Positions 26,028 to 37,138 of a DNA stretch of 64,000 nucleotides are shown here, piece after piece. The notes under the pieces are model-generated. The model was not told the DNA's origin and did not search any database. It worked only from the letters and a program-made list of their open reading frames with translations. Origin of the DNA: Steinernema hermaphroditum (Eukaryota; Nematoda; Chromadorea; Rhabditida; Steinernematidae). Every line of letters starts with the position of its first letter. Within the stretch, counting starts at the first letter, position 1. The translations under genes and the position numbers were made by a program. The stretch covers positions 16,616,001 through 16,680,000 of the forward strand of contig CM059625.1 of the NCBI GenBank assembly GCA_030435675.1. The letters are read 5' to 3'.

Positions 26028-28836
26028 GACCAGACGCCTTTCGCGACCGACTGCCGCTTTTGCCTTTTAGTTGAGTAGCTATTCTATTCACGACTTTTAT
26101 TTTATTTTTATTGTATATCGATAAATTGTGGAATTCGACGAGTTTTTCATGAGAAGTAGAAAGCGTGCAGACGGTGCGGACTTCGCTTCTCACAGATTCT
26201 ACGATAAATTTAAACCAATCGTTGTAGAGCAAAGCTCGGATGGCTCCATCCAATCTTTTGTATTTAATTCAATACATGAAGCACAGATTGAAGGAAATGG
26301 GACATAAGCGCTCTCACCCTGTAGTTATGCGTTCTTCCTGAACAAAAGCCATTAAATCGTTTATGCAGAAGTGACCTCAGCGACACAGAACTCGACTTTA
26401 TAGCTCATAATTGACGCGCGATCAACTATGCCATACGCAACATCTGTTGCGTGTTTGTAACGTCCCTAAGTGCTTATTATCCACGGCAACAGATATCATT
26501 TGCATATGCTGCCCCTTCAGCCAACCCACGAACGCATGTTCCTCGGAGCGATCGTCTTGTTTCCGTCGTCTTCGCACAGTTGACTCTGAATGCATATGCA
26601 AATGGCGTGGCCTCCACTCGTGTACCAACAACCGCCATGCGCAGACGCCTGTTCGAGTCGTGCGGATTTCCCATTTAAATAGTTTAACTGAATTATCGCA
26701 TTTTCGACAACAATTGTCAAACGGGATGAATGGGCATCAGAGAGGACGAGCGGCAGCAACTGAAGGAGGCGAAGAAGTCAACGACAGGCCGACATCTTTG
26801 ATGGCGGCCTTGGAACGAGTTGGAGACACGACCAGCGTATCGAGGCGAACTGATTTTGGACCGTTGAATGGCCGACGCGTGTTTCATATTCTCTTTGACG
26901 AGTTCGCTATTTTGGCGTGCGACTTTGAGTGACGTTCAGATGCTTTTGGTGTCCCTTTTCCATGTCAGCGCTTGTGCGGCTCATCTCAGCGAGCATCCGT
27001 TACAACGAACACTCTGTGTAAAATGAATTTTGAGCAAAACAAGGAATCAAATTTCGTAGCTCTGTGATTCGATGCTGTTAGTTTCGCTTTGCAATGCTTC
27101 TTTGTTATATCAATGGTATTTATGTTATGTACCAAGATCTGATACTATAATGTCCAGGTGCACATCCATGTTTGTTTAAAAACGACCAGGAAGATGTCAA
27201 TACAAAATTTGGTACTGGTAACTTACTAAACTCCTGAAAACAAAGAAGTTTCCTATTTTTTACTACAGCCTACGCCCCAACATATTTTACCTTAAAAGAG
27301 AGTTAGTTTTGTCTTTGGACTAGGTTTAACGATAAGTAAACGCTGTAGACTGTAAAAAAAAAGAAAAAATGCACGTTGTAGAAAAACTATAAAGATTTAT
27401 CTAATTTCTACGTCAATATAGCTACAAATTCCGCGCACCTTTCTCAAAACGTTCAAGATATCCAAACCATTTTCTAAAATGCCTCTGTTACCAGATGGGC
27501 GTCCATAGAACCGACGGCCGCACATCATCACCAATATTCCCTGGCCGAAAACGGCAATTACGGTATTATCCGATGCAATTAGAAGGCGTCAGCGATTTGT
27601 GCGCCTCTAATGGGCGTTAGGGTGTTACAACGGCTACCAAAGCGGTCATCCGGGCGATCGGTCGAGATGTCAGCCGTTGGAGGAGAGTAATGACCCCATA
27701 TGGAAGAACGGTACTGCTGTTCGATCGGTCACTTGGGACGCGTTTGCAGCCGTCGCCTCGCACAGCCAGCTTCGCGGTCCTCTTTGATCCAGCGGCGACT
27801 TCGCACACATCTGTCGCTCCGTCCGTTTCCAATCAAATCACGCCTTCGCGCCTTTCTCGCCATCTTCGCGCCGTTTACCGCATTCCATGTCTGTCAGCTT
27901 TGTGTTCGCCGCTGTCAGCATGTTAGATGTATCCGTTGTGGGCTTGTTGTCTGGCGGAAGGTCTGGCAGTATGCCTGAGGGCTGGAGCAACTGTACTTCA
28001 TTTGCTCTAGTCTGCTTAAGCCTTTTGCGTAAAATACTGTAGCGTTTTAATCACATTGCCCATAAGTATAGTTTGCAGTAGCTAAAGGCATGTTCGATTC
28101 ATATTAAGCTATAAGCTATTTGTAAGCTTTCTTGCTCCATTACTATGGTTCAAATGATCAAGATCAAAAGCAACCATCAAGCAACATTTCCATGTAACTG
28201 TCCGTAATTGATACTCATTTTCATTGACTTTCCCAAATCACAGAACAGCTAAAATATTCAACAACACCCACTGTCTCTGTATTCTTAAAGAATCCTACAT
28301 TTGATGAGCTGACATCTTATGAACTTTTAGAATAGAAGCACACTTTTGTACGCGTGACCCTCCTGCTGTTACTGAAGACTAACCTATTGTCGCATTACCT
28401 AATCGCTGACTTCCTGCTGTCAACACAAATTGACTCTACTAATCCTGAGTGCGCCACTCTCCCCCGGATTAACATCTCATCCACTACAATCCACTGGCCC
28501 CATCTCTGTCTCGTTACGCAACCACCTCGATTATTATTGTTTGCGCGGAACTCTCCTCGATCCAGGTGCTAATACGACGACGACGTGTGACGCCTATTCA
28601 ATTATCGTTCGCGCGCCTACTGTACCATCTCATTCACATGCTAATATGTTATTTCTTCCAGATGAATAGTCGACTAGTCCTCTTCTAACACACGCACACG
28701 ACTCTCATTTCCATAATTTGACAAATCTCGTCTTTCGCGCATCGCTCACAGGCTACCGTACTCACGTCTGGCCGCCGTTATTTGCCACCTGAGTGTTTAT
28801 GCTCGGTTGACTTGTGGATTTCATTATTCAAATCAG
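26028..28836. other. 2.8-kb intergenic region
   Basis: No coding exon supported on either strand. It contains a GC-rich island at about 27490-27960 with several unrelated short open frames, plus A/T-rich flanks. The island may be a promoter for the zinc-finger gene or an unannotated non-coding transcript. A pyrimidine-rich stretch (28370-28860) leads to the small exon at 28837. Confidence 0.45.
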
Positions 28837-28894
28837 CTCCAGTGCCCATCCCTCCCCTTCGCCAATACGTCTTCGTAGTCAACAAGCTGGCAAG
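28837..28894 (+). other. Probable 5' exon of the zinc-finger gene
   Basis: A 58-nt block bounded by an AATCAG acceptor and a GTGAGT donor, ending 170 nt upstream of the coding start. One frame is open and would fuse to the Met at 29065 at phase 0 (ending IRLRSQQAGK), so it could be 5' UTR or add N-terminal residues. Confidence 0.45.
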
Positions 28895-29064
28895 GTGAGT
28901 CGGAACGCCGCGGCGCGAGTCTCCATTGCTACGGTAGTTTCCCATCGAGCACTTGTGTGTGGTAATTGCGTCTGAATGAGGTTCACGGCGATGGGTCGTC
29001 GGGGTTACTGTAACGGGAGCGAGAGGGCGCGAAGGTCGCCGAGTGTGACTTTTCCCATTTGCAG

Positions 29065-30132
29065 ATGATGAGCGAAGAACCGGTAGCGAAGAAGTGCCGC
29101 GTGTGGAACCCGGCGCTCGACGACGGCGCGAAACCGGTGGACGTACTCAAAGTAGACGAGAAGATCGCACCGATTGGGGGTGGCCCGGCGCCTGGCGTTC
29201 CAGGTTTCGGCGCTCCACCATTCGTCCATCCTCACAATCTTCCGTTCTTTATTAATGTAAGAAGAGAAGGCAAAATACATGCACATATAAAATCACTGCT
29301 CACTTAAGAACCAAGAAAGAAAAATGTAGCCTAAATAGATAAAATCACATTGGTGACTGTAAATCAAAAGGAAAAACTTTTCTTGAATCTGAATGTGAAC
29401 AAATTTTGGACGTATGCTCTTGATAGACAATGAATCAATCAGCACGGCGCAAAAGTTTAAGGTTAAATTTAGTCACCTCCTTTTTGATAACAGTTAAAAT
29501 TTTTGGCTCACTTATACTAGTCTTTTATTGTCTAGGATTTGAAATAATAACAATCTGGATACTAGTAACTTTGGATGTAGAACGGTTAAGTAAAAATTTG
29601 GATATGTTTCATTACCGTACTCCATATTTCATCCACTCATTCAGTGCTGTCCCAAAAAGCTAGAGCTTTCCTTTGAAATCCTGATCATTCGACCCAGTAC
29701 TTTTAGAACTACTTCCAACTGGCGGCGCCTCTTCTTGCACACTTTCAACAGCAGCAGCTGCACGCTTCGCAGAAAGCGCTTCTCGACCAGCTGACCGCAA
29801 ATCGCAACATGAAACAGGCAATGCTTCGTCCACCCGTATTCCCACCGACATCCCATCATCCAATGCCCCCACCACCGTCGGCTCCGATCGCGCATCCTGC
29901 AATCCCACAGCAACCACCCTCTGTCGAGGTGCCAACAAGCAGCGGGCGGTCAGCGAATCCCATTGTGCTCTCAGCCATCGGCTCCTCAGTGCCCATAAAT
30001 CAGAACTGCTGTGCCATATGCGGCGCCAGTTTTCGGCTGACCGGCGATCTCGTTCAACACATGCGATCCAATCATCGCAACTCGAAGTACCGTCGACGAA
30101 ATCATCAGCACAACAGCTCTGATTCACACTGA
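29065..30132 (+). CDS. Single C2H2 zinc-finger protein, 205 aa
   Basis: Two exons, 29065-29256 and 29707-30132, join at phase 0. The first encodes MMSEEPVAKKCRVWNPALDD and a Gly/Pro-rich segment. The second encodes a helical Gln/Leu-rich stretch, a long Pro/His-rich linker and one C2H2 finger near the C-terminus, CAICGASFRLTGDLVQHMRS followed by NH, with spacing C-x2-C-x12-H-x4-H. After the finger comes a basic tail (KYRRRNHQ) that could add DNA contacts or nuclear import. One finger with a basic tail can suffice for DNA binding in some families, but I do not recognise this one. The ATG directly follows TTTGCAG. A probable extra 5' exon lies at 28837-28894. A transcription factor role is inferred from the finger only. 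Confidence 0.75.
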
Positions 30133-32451
30133 CTCATGAGTTCACAGTGGACTTCTCCAATCACTCATTCCATACAGAACAGTTCTATCCATTTCTATCT
30201 TCCGCACCGTCATTCCTTTTCTCTTTCCCATGTCAAGATGAGCATTCTCTATGTCCTACAGTTCGTGTCTCAGTATTTATTTTTTGAGAAATAAAATGTT
30301 CCGTTGCGGTTCCACTTCCAATTGACGCGCTAATTACCGCGATTACCGTACCATAACAACAATACGAAAGCAACAACTGGCGTGAAGTGTCGCGGGGCGG
30401 TGCGTTGAGAAAAAGAGGTCCAGTCAAACCAGACGAATTAGTTACTGTGTTGCGATTGAAGCGTAACCTACGTACGTTCCTCAACGATGGTCAAGTTCGA
30501 GTACAAGTTCTGGATGCCCGACGAGGGATATATCAATGGGAGAAGTAAGTTTCTTTTCTTTACTAAATGTCAGTATAACTCAATATCGAATTGCCGCATA
30601 GATTGTAGCAATTTCGAAGAAAATCCTTGGTTAAAAGACCGCAAAATGTTAATTTTCGATTGAGACTGTAAAGTAACGTTGTCGTTGTTGAGATGTTGTG
30701 AATGGCGGCCACCGTGGGAACATGAACCGGTGGTGTGGGACAGTTCAGGAGACGCGCCGCGGAAGGAGTATGTAGAAACGAATAACAAAAAACAGAATGA
30801 AAATATGTACTTGGATTCGGAGGATTTAGATCACAGCAATTTTCAGACGGTTACATGTGTAGTGAAAAAGGGTTCCTGTGCCTAACCTAAGCCTTTGCCC
30901 ACCCCCACCAACACTGAAGCAAGCCGGTTGTCCTCGTAGAACCCCAACTCCAAGAAAAGTCTAGCAAAAAAATTCAAAGACGTAGACCTGAAAATGAAGT
31001 GTTCATGTTCATTATATTCCCTAGATTGTTCAGTTACCAAGCGCTTGACATGACAATAGACAAAGTCGGTCTGTCAGGTAGACAGCGCTTTTAAATCGCT
31101 TTCGGAGCAAGTGCTCACAGGGACACAGAATAGCTGTACCTATGCCCAATTATAGCATGCAAAGGCGAAAAAGCACATACATGAAATACGAAATGTGTGT
31201 GCAAGTTATACATGAGGAGGACAAGGAGCCTCCAGTCATATACCGCGCAGTTTGGCGCCATAGTGTTAAGCAATGTTTCATAAAAAAACTAATCATAAAG
31301 TGTGGGCCTTCTCGTTGCGCTTTGATGGGAATTCAGTCTCTTTGGTTCTATCATGCCCACGCACACTGACGGGACCGTTGATCGCTCTGCACGGATTCCG
31401 TCTCTAGCCGAATCGAGAAGAAGTTCAGCATAAACGGTGTGAACTTATCTTTGTTATACCTCCATGAGATGCCACGCAAGGCGCAAACCTTTTATACGAT
31501 AACAAAACTCGTGAACTCGTCAGCTGCAAATTAATGTTAAAGTTCGAACACCACCACAGCGATGCATTATACGTGTGCACCGTGCACGTATCGGTGCAGT
31601 CGGAATTGTTTTGACTGGCGCATGGCACAGTCATCATCCTAGTCGGCGCCTATAAAGTCTCGGCACTGTCGCTTCTCGTGAAATCACTGCGTTGCAATAC
31701 GCCTGCAATTTCGTTTTTCATTCACTGCGATTTATCGTTATTTTGACTTCGTGCAATCCACCGTAACAGTTATTTTCAAAAAGATGCTGCAGTGTTTAAC
31801 ACTCACTGTTCTTACTGTAGGTTCAAAAGTGCATGCTCTAATTGATAATAAGCGTGAGATCTCAACATCGGACAGGTGAACTTGTAGGACGACATTCATT
31901 GTCGTCCTTTTGCTTGTTACAGACCATCCCAAAAAGGACATGGGAACTTCAGGTGTCCGTCTGAGAATTTGGCGTAAGTGACTGTAGTGCCAACGAAGAT
32001 GCCTCATAACATACGGTTTAACAAGCAGAACTTTAGCTTACAAATAGTGGAAAGGTTGTACATATCTAATACATCCTAATAGGTTAAAGCATTGTCACTT
32101 TTAGTCTAAAATGACTCATGTACATAAAACCTCATGCCTTACTGTCACACCCCGCATTTTCCTTCAGTTGGAAATCAGAGCTTTTCAGCAAATCTATAAA
32201 ATAGCTCTTCAGACAAAAAAAAACTGCACAATCGGTGCATTTAGTCGTAAAGTGGCATGCAGCTGAATAGTCTCGTTGCTGCAGTCACTAGGGAATATCT
32301 TACGTTCGGCAAGACCGATAAGAGAGCATAGTGCTAAATTCGAGAGTCAACACCATCGTTTTGCCACGTAAACATAATTTGACACGTTCCTGCTGTTTTG
32401 AGCAGTCTTTTTGCTATCGCTTGTCGATCAGCTGACCCGCTTCTTGTAGAT
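30133..32451. other. 2.3-kb region with one possible orphan exon
   Basis: Sequence between the zinc-finger gene and PGM3. The only coding signal I see is a short possible first exon at 30487-30544. The rest is A/T-rich with scattered ORFs lacking splice support. A TTGTAG acceptor at 32449 precedes the PGM3 start by 2 nt. Confidence 0.45.
30487..30544 (+). CDS. Possible orphan first exon (MVKFEYKFWMPDEGYINGR)
   Basis: An ATG in a clean context opens 19 codons and ends at a strong donor, GTAAGT at 30545. The peptide looks like genuine protein rather than noise. A candidate second exon begins after the TTTTCAG acceptor at 30846 and stays open for about 14 codons (NGYMCSEKGFLCLT), which would make a 33-aa protein. 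Other acceptors lead to quick stops. It may be the first exon of a small gene, or a minor first exon of a downstream gene. Evidence is thin. Confidence 0.25.
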
Positions 32452-34541
32452 ATGGCGCTTGTCCAAGTGCCTGTGGAGTTCACACGGGCTGGAAACACCG
32501 ACCACAACGGATCGTCTTTGCCCATCTCGGACGATGAGATTTTCACCTACGGCACGGCTGGATTCCGTTTCCATTCCTCCATTCTTCCATTCATCGCCTT
32601 CCGAATCGGATACCTGGCTTCTCTCCGTGCTCGGTAAGGATTTAAAAGTGCACGAATTAGTGGATAATGCACTGTCTACACACCGGTCTCATTTATAGAG
32701 TGACCAACAGCCGTGTGGGTGTGATGATCACCGCTTCGCACAACCCTGAAGACGACAACGGTCTGAAGATCGTCGACCCCGACGGCGAGATGCTTGATGT
32801 ATCCTGGGAAGAGCATGCGACGAACCTCATCAATGCGACAGACTTCGAATTCCCGACCGTCTACCGCGCGTTCGAGACGCAGTTCGTCCTGGAGCCTGAG
32901 ATGCCCACTGACCATGCATACGTGTACGCAGGCATGGACACTCGTGAAAGCAGTCCCTATCTCCTTCGTGCCGTTCGTCTGGGTGTGGAGTTGGGCGACA
33001 CTAAGGCTATTACTTTTGGTATGAAACATGATACATGACATTCCAGCAAAGGAACCATTTCAGGGCAGCTGACCACCCCTCAACTTCACTATCTGGTTGC
33101 TAAAAGCAACAAAGCAGGCAAAAAAGTTGAAGAAAAGGAGTACTATATTAATTTTGCCAAGGCTTTCATGGAAATGCTTGAGGTACTAAGGTGCATGGTC
33201 AAGCGTGGTTAAAATAATTTTCAGATTCTGCCGGATCGCTCGGCCTCTCAACATCATATTTTCCTCGACTGTGCCGCTGGCGTTGGTGCTCCTAAAATGC
33301 GCGAGTTGATGATGCACATTCCTGAATCGGTTCTGTCGGTTACGCTCCTCAACGAAACTGGACGACTGAACAGTCAGGTATCTAGACAAACATTTATTTT
33401 GTAGACCCCGGCCCCGAAAAACGTGTGCACTAAAAAGAAGGGCCATCAGAAAGCCCTTTCTAAAGCCCTCATACCCATAGTCGTGAGCTCATACTACAGT
33501 TTTGCATGCCCCGACACAATATATGGTCAAAAAAGGAATACTGTGATCATCTGACTTTTAAGTGTGGAGCTGATTTTGTCAAGATCGAGAGGAACTTACC
33601 CAGCAACTCTGAAAAGATCCCGGAAGAGGCGAAAGCGGCTTCGTTTGACGGTGACGCCGATCGCCTCATCTATTTTTACAAGAAGAGCGGCAAATGTCGG
33701 ATTCTCGATGGAGACAAGATCGCTTGTCTATTTGCTAAGTTTATTGGAGAGGTAAGGAATGACCCTTTTTGTCGAAACTTTTCCATTTTCAGAATCTGAG
33801 AGCCGCTAATCTCTACGGACAGCTCTCCATTGGCATCGTCCAGACAGCCTATGCGAACGGCAACTCTATGAAGCACATCAGGGAGACACTGCAAATGCCC
33901 GTGGTTCTCGTCAAGACTGGTGTTAAGCATCTTCATAAGGAGGCGAAGAAGTACGACATCGGTGTGTATTTCGAAGCGAACGGTCATGGTACCGTAATCT
34001 TTGGCTCGAAGTTTCATAAAAAGATGGAAAGGTGCGTTTATTTATGAAGCGAATGAATGTCAGGAATATGTTCAGTATCGAGCAAACGGCGCCGGTTCTT
34101 CGACTCCGCAAATTTGCGAATCTGATCAACTTCGCCGTCGGCGACGCCATCACTGACATGTTGGCTGTCGAAGCGGTGCTTCGCTTTTACGACTGGTCAA
34201 TCGAAGATTGGGATACCGACTTGTATGAAGATGCTCCTAGCTGTCAGCTGAAGGTCCCGGTATATGAGAAGTTTCTAATCGATACATACAGTCATGTCTC
34301 TCTCTAGGTCCGCGACCGTAGCATATTCAAAACCACCAAGGACGAGACACGTTTAGTCACTCCGGAAAGCATCCAAAAAATCATCGATGAGCTCGTCAAA
34401 ACTAACAACTGCGGAAGGGCTTTCGCTCGGCCTTCTGGAACGGAGAACATTGTTCGCGTTTACGCAGAGGGTAGCTCTGAAGCGAATGCGAAACAGTTGG
34501 CTCAGGCCATTGCGAAGCGCATTGCCGCTCATGAACAGTAG
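32452..34541 (+). CDS. PGM3: Phosphoacetylglucosamine mutase (PGM3/AGM1)
   Basis: Eight exons join in frame: 32452-32633, 32699-33018, 33064-33182, 33225-33377, 33563-33751, 33793-34031, 34076-34259, 34308-34541, giving 539 aa (human PGM3 542). All active-site motifs are present in order: TYGTAGFR near the start, the phosphoserine loop TASHNPEDDNG (Ser about 74), the metal loop FDGDADR (about 286-292), the sugar loop FEANGHGT, and the phosphate loop RPSGTE (about 503-508). The enzyme converts GlcNAc-6-phosphate to GlcNAc-1-phosphate in the cytosol, the step before UDP-GlcNAc, which feeds chitin, N-glycans and GPI anchors. For exon 7 the acceptor at 34075 is preferred over one at 34063, which would leave only a 31-nt intron. 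Confidence 0.95.
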
Positions 34542-35069
34542 AGTGATGGCTATGGAATCTCCTTAGCGGACATATCACGTGCTGCTTCAAGCAACCTTGT
34601 TGACATTTCTGCCTTTTCCGTTGCCTTTATATGATATTATAACATATGTGGTCATTATATATTACTATAACTTATGTGGGTATTTCTGAATAAATTGGTT
34701 GGGGATTTAATGTGGAGCACACTGCAATAATAACGTTATTCCTTGTCACAAAGCCACTGTCAACGTACGAAGGATGTAAACGACCAAAACAAAGCATCTT
34801 GAAAACGTTGCAGTTGACGAAAAAGGGGACATAACATAGATATAAGCAAGGTGTACTGCGCTGACGTTTTTCTATCCACGTTTTTTGACGAATTTTTAGA
34901 CTACAGACTTAGATTGTATAGTCTGAAGTCCGCTTAGCTATGCAAATAAAGTATAGAGTTATTTTTGGAGAAAAATTTACTTTCGCTGACAAGAAACCGA
35001 CATTCTTAACAATCAATTCTGAAGTCTTACAAACAACCACGGTTACACGTATGCAGATGTAATAAACAA
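34542..35069. other. Intergenic region between convergent PGM3 and npp-19
   Basis: A/T-rich 3' flanks. Apart from the PGM3 poly(A) signal at 34689 nothing is seen. Confidence 0.6.
34689..34694 (+). terminator. Poly(A) signal AATAAA of PGM3
   Basis: AATAAA about 148 nt after the stop codon at 34541. Confidence 0.55.
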
Positions 35070-36465
35070 TTAAGGGGCAATGAAGTTCCACACCTTATCG
35101 AGAAGACTGTCGTTGGATGCCTTGTGTGGGAATACATTGTTGCTGATGGAGTTGTTCGCAGCTGCTCGGTAACTTGTACTGAGCGAGCGAATTCCCGGGC
35201 GCTGTTGTGTTGCATCTAGACTGGAAGTCCTAAAGCAACAGACTTAAATCAATGAGATTTACGTATAACCTACTCCAAGGGATTGATAGAGGAGACCGAT
35301 TCGTTTAGGGTCGGAGCGGGCTGCATGTTTCGTTCAAGACCACTGAGGAAGCGAGAAGGTGCGCGGTTGGTCGGCAGAGGTTCACTTTGCGATAATACTT
35401 CTTCGCTGTTCGCATAGGGAACATCCTAAGAACCGTTGAAATTAAGGGGATCTTTATAGTCAGGTACCTTTTCGGTGCACGGGAAAACAGCCAGAATTGT
35501 GTTAGGGCGGAAGAAGCGTCCACTGCGAGACAGGGCCTGATTGACGTGAAGGGGAGATGAGTAACGAATCCAGACCCAATTTCCGTCTTCAGGAATCTGA
35601 ATATTCATTTTGCCTTATTTTGCCTTGATGTACACAGTACGCACCTTATAGGAAACGAGGCTACCGTGTCGACCGAAAAATTTGATCACTTCATCTGTTT
35701 CATCAGGTTTGTGACCGAGAACCTTCACCCAGAATTCATGTTCGTTTTCAGTTGCCACCGGTGCATTCGCTTCTTTTTCGAAAGCAAGAGGGTCGTTTTC
35801 TTCAGCGCTAAGCGATTCCATGCTGCTAGCCTCACACAATTTAGGTTTCTTAAAGATGTCATCGCCCAATGAGCGCAGAGGAGGACCACCAGGAACTAAA
35901 ACATACTATAATATAAAAGGCCGGCTCTGCACTAACGATTTACCAAGTCTGGGAGGGCGGAACGTAGTGGGGCTGCTAGAAATGGTTTGCGCTTCGGAGT
36001 CCGAGTCGTAGAAGCTCGTCGAGGTACGCGGACTGTGTTGAGTCTGCGTGAGCGCCGGTGACCAGGTCACGGTTTTAGAGCTGGACAACGGTGCGCGTCC
36101 AGGTGTGCGTTGTTCTAAAACAGCGATTCAACAACGCTAGCAGAGGTAACAGTCGTACGGCTGGGAGTCATCAGGAAGCTTCGACGCTTGTCGCGTCCGC
36201 CGAAGAGGAAGCCAGGGGCTACGACCTCGGAACTTTGGATAGGATTCTTCTGTCGACCAGCGAAGGGGCTCTCCACAGCACCATCAGCACCACCCTCGAA
36301 TGCCATGGGTTCGGGCGACATTCGCTGGGACATTTCACGAGGGTACTGGTACATGTTGCCTGAAACGATCTGGTCAGTGAAAGAACGTTTCTGATTGGCG
36401 CGATTGGTGTAGAAACCAGTGCTACTTGTATGCGCGCTATACGAGCGGAGGGACAATTCATGCAT
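35070..36465 (-). CDS. npp-19: Nucleoporin Nup35/Nup53 homologue
   Basis: Six minus-strand exons: 36465-36159, 36114-35944, 35895-35645, 35596-35468, 35425-35274, 35229-35070, giving 389 aa. The N-terminal part carries PGFLFGGRDKRRSF, like the PGFLMGD motif of vertebrate NUP53. A Ser/Thr-rich linker follows. The MPPN/RRM-like domain begins EHEFWVKVLGHKPDETDEVI and continues HGSLVSYK and GNWVWIRYSSPLHVNQALSR. The C-terminus (SNDSLLDKVWNFIAP) is an amphipathic, membrane-binding helix as in Nup53. The protein anchors the pore scaffold to the nuclear membrane and binds the Nup155 and Nup93 homologues. Intron 1 is only 44 nt with a GTACGA donor; reading through it hits a stop, so the splice is needed. 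The true start could lie further upstream, since no acceptor is visible right before the ATG. Confidence 0.9.
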
Positions 36466-37138
36466 AGAGATTTTTTTTTGAAACAAGCAAGATGGAGGTT
36501 AATATGAATGTTGGACAGCTGATAGCATGGTACGATAGGACGTTAATTGCGTTTCACATTCTCCAGGATGGTATCTCTTGTTGTCATGCAGGTGATTCCA
36601 GTCAATATCAGCAACATAACGGACGAGGAAATTGTAAATAGTCAGGTTAGCAAAAAGCAGAATCTCTCAGCGTATAAATTTCAGCTTTGCATCGGTTAAG
36701 GAAGATGTGCGAAATCTATCAGATTCCGCGCTAACGCCTAACGATCAAAATTTGAATCTGATCAGGATCCAACAGAATCACACACTGATGTTTTGACGAA
36801 TCTTGGAAAACCCGCCGAAATTCGCAGCCGCGTTCGCAAATTTACAAAGCTTCGCGACGTCGGCTTCTGCCACGAACACTTGCATCCTTGAAATCACTCG
36901 TACAATTCTAACGTTCGCGCCGATGAGTGACGCAAATACCCACAAGCATGTGCAATGATTGCGACAGTCTGATGCTTTTATTTTGACGTTTTTATCAATG
37001 TTGAAATCCTTATTGAACGAGATTGTGACATATTTAAGTGTCCCGTATCAGCTGATATTTCGTCATTCATTTTTTTCGGGCAAACTGCGTATGAGTGGTC
37101 AGTTGAATTGTGTAATTACTTTCAGCGATTTCGCGAAG
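36466..37138. other. Divergent promoter region of npp-19 and iars-1
   Basis: A/T-rich, no exon supported. A CTTTCAG acceptor at 37125 precedes the iars-1 start by 13 nt. Confidence 0.55.
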
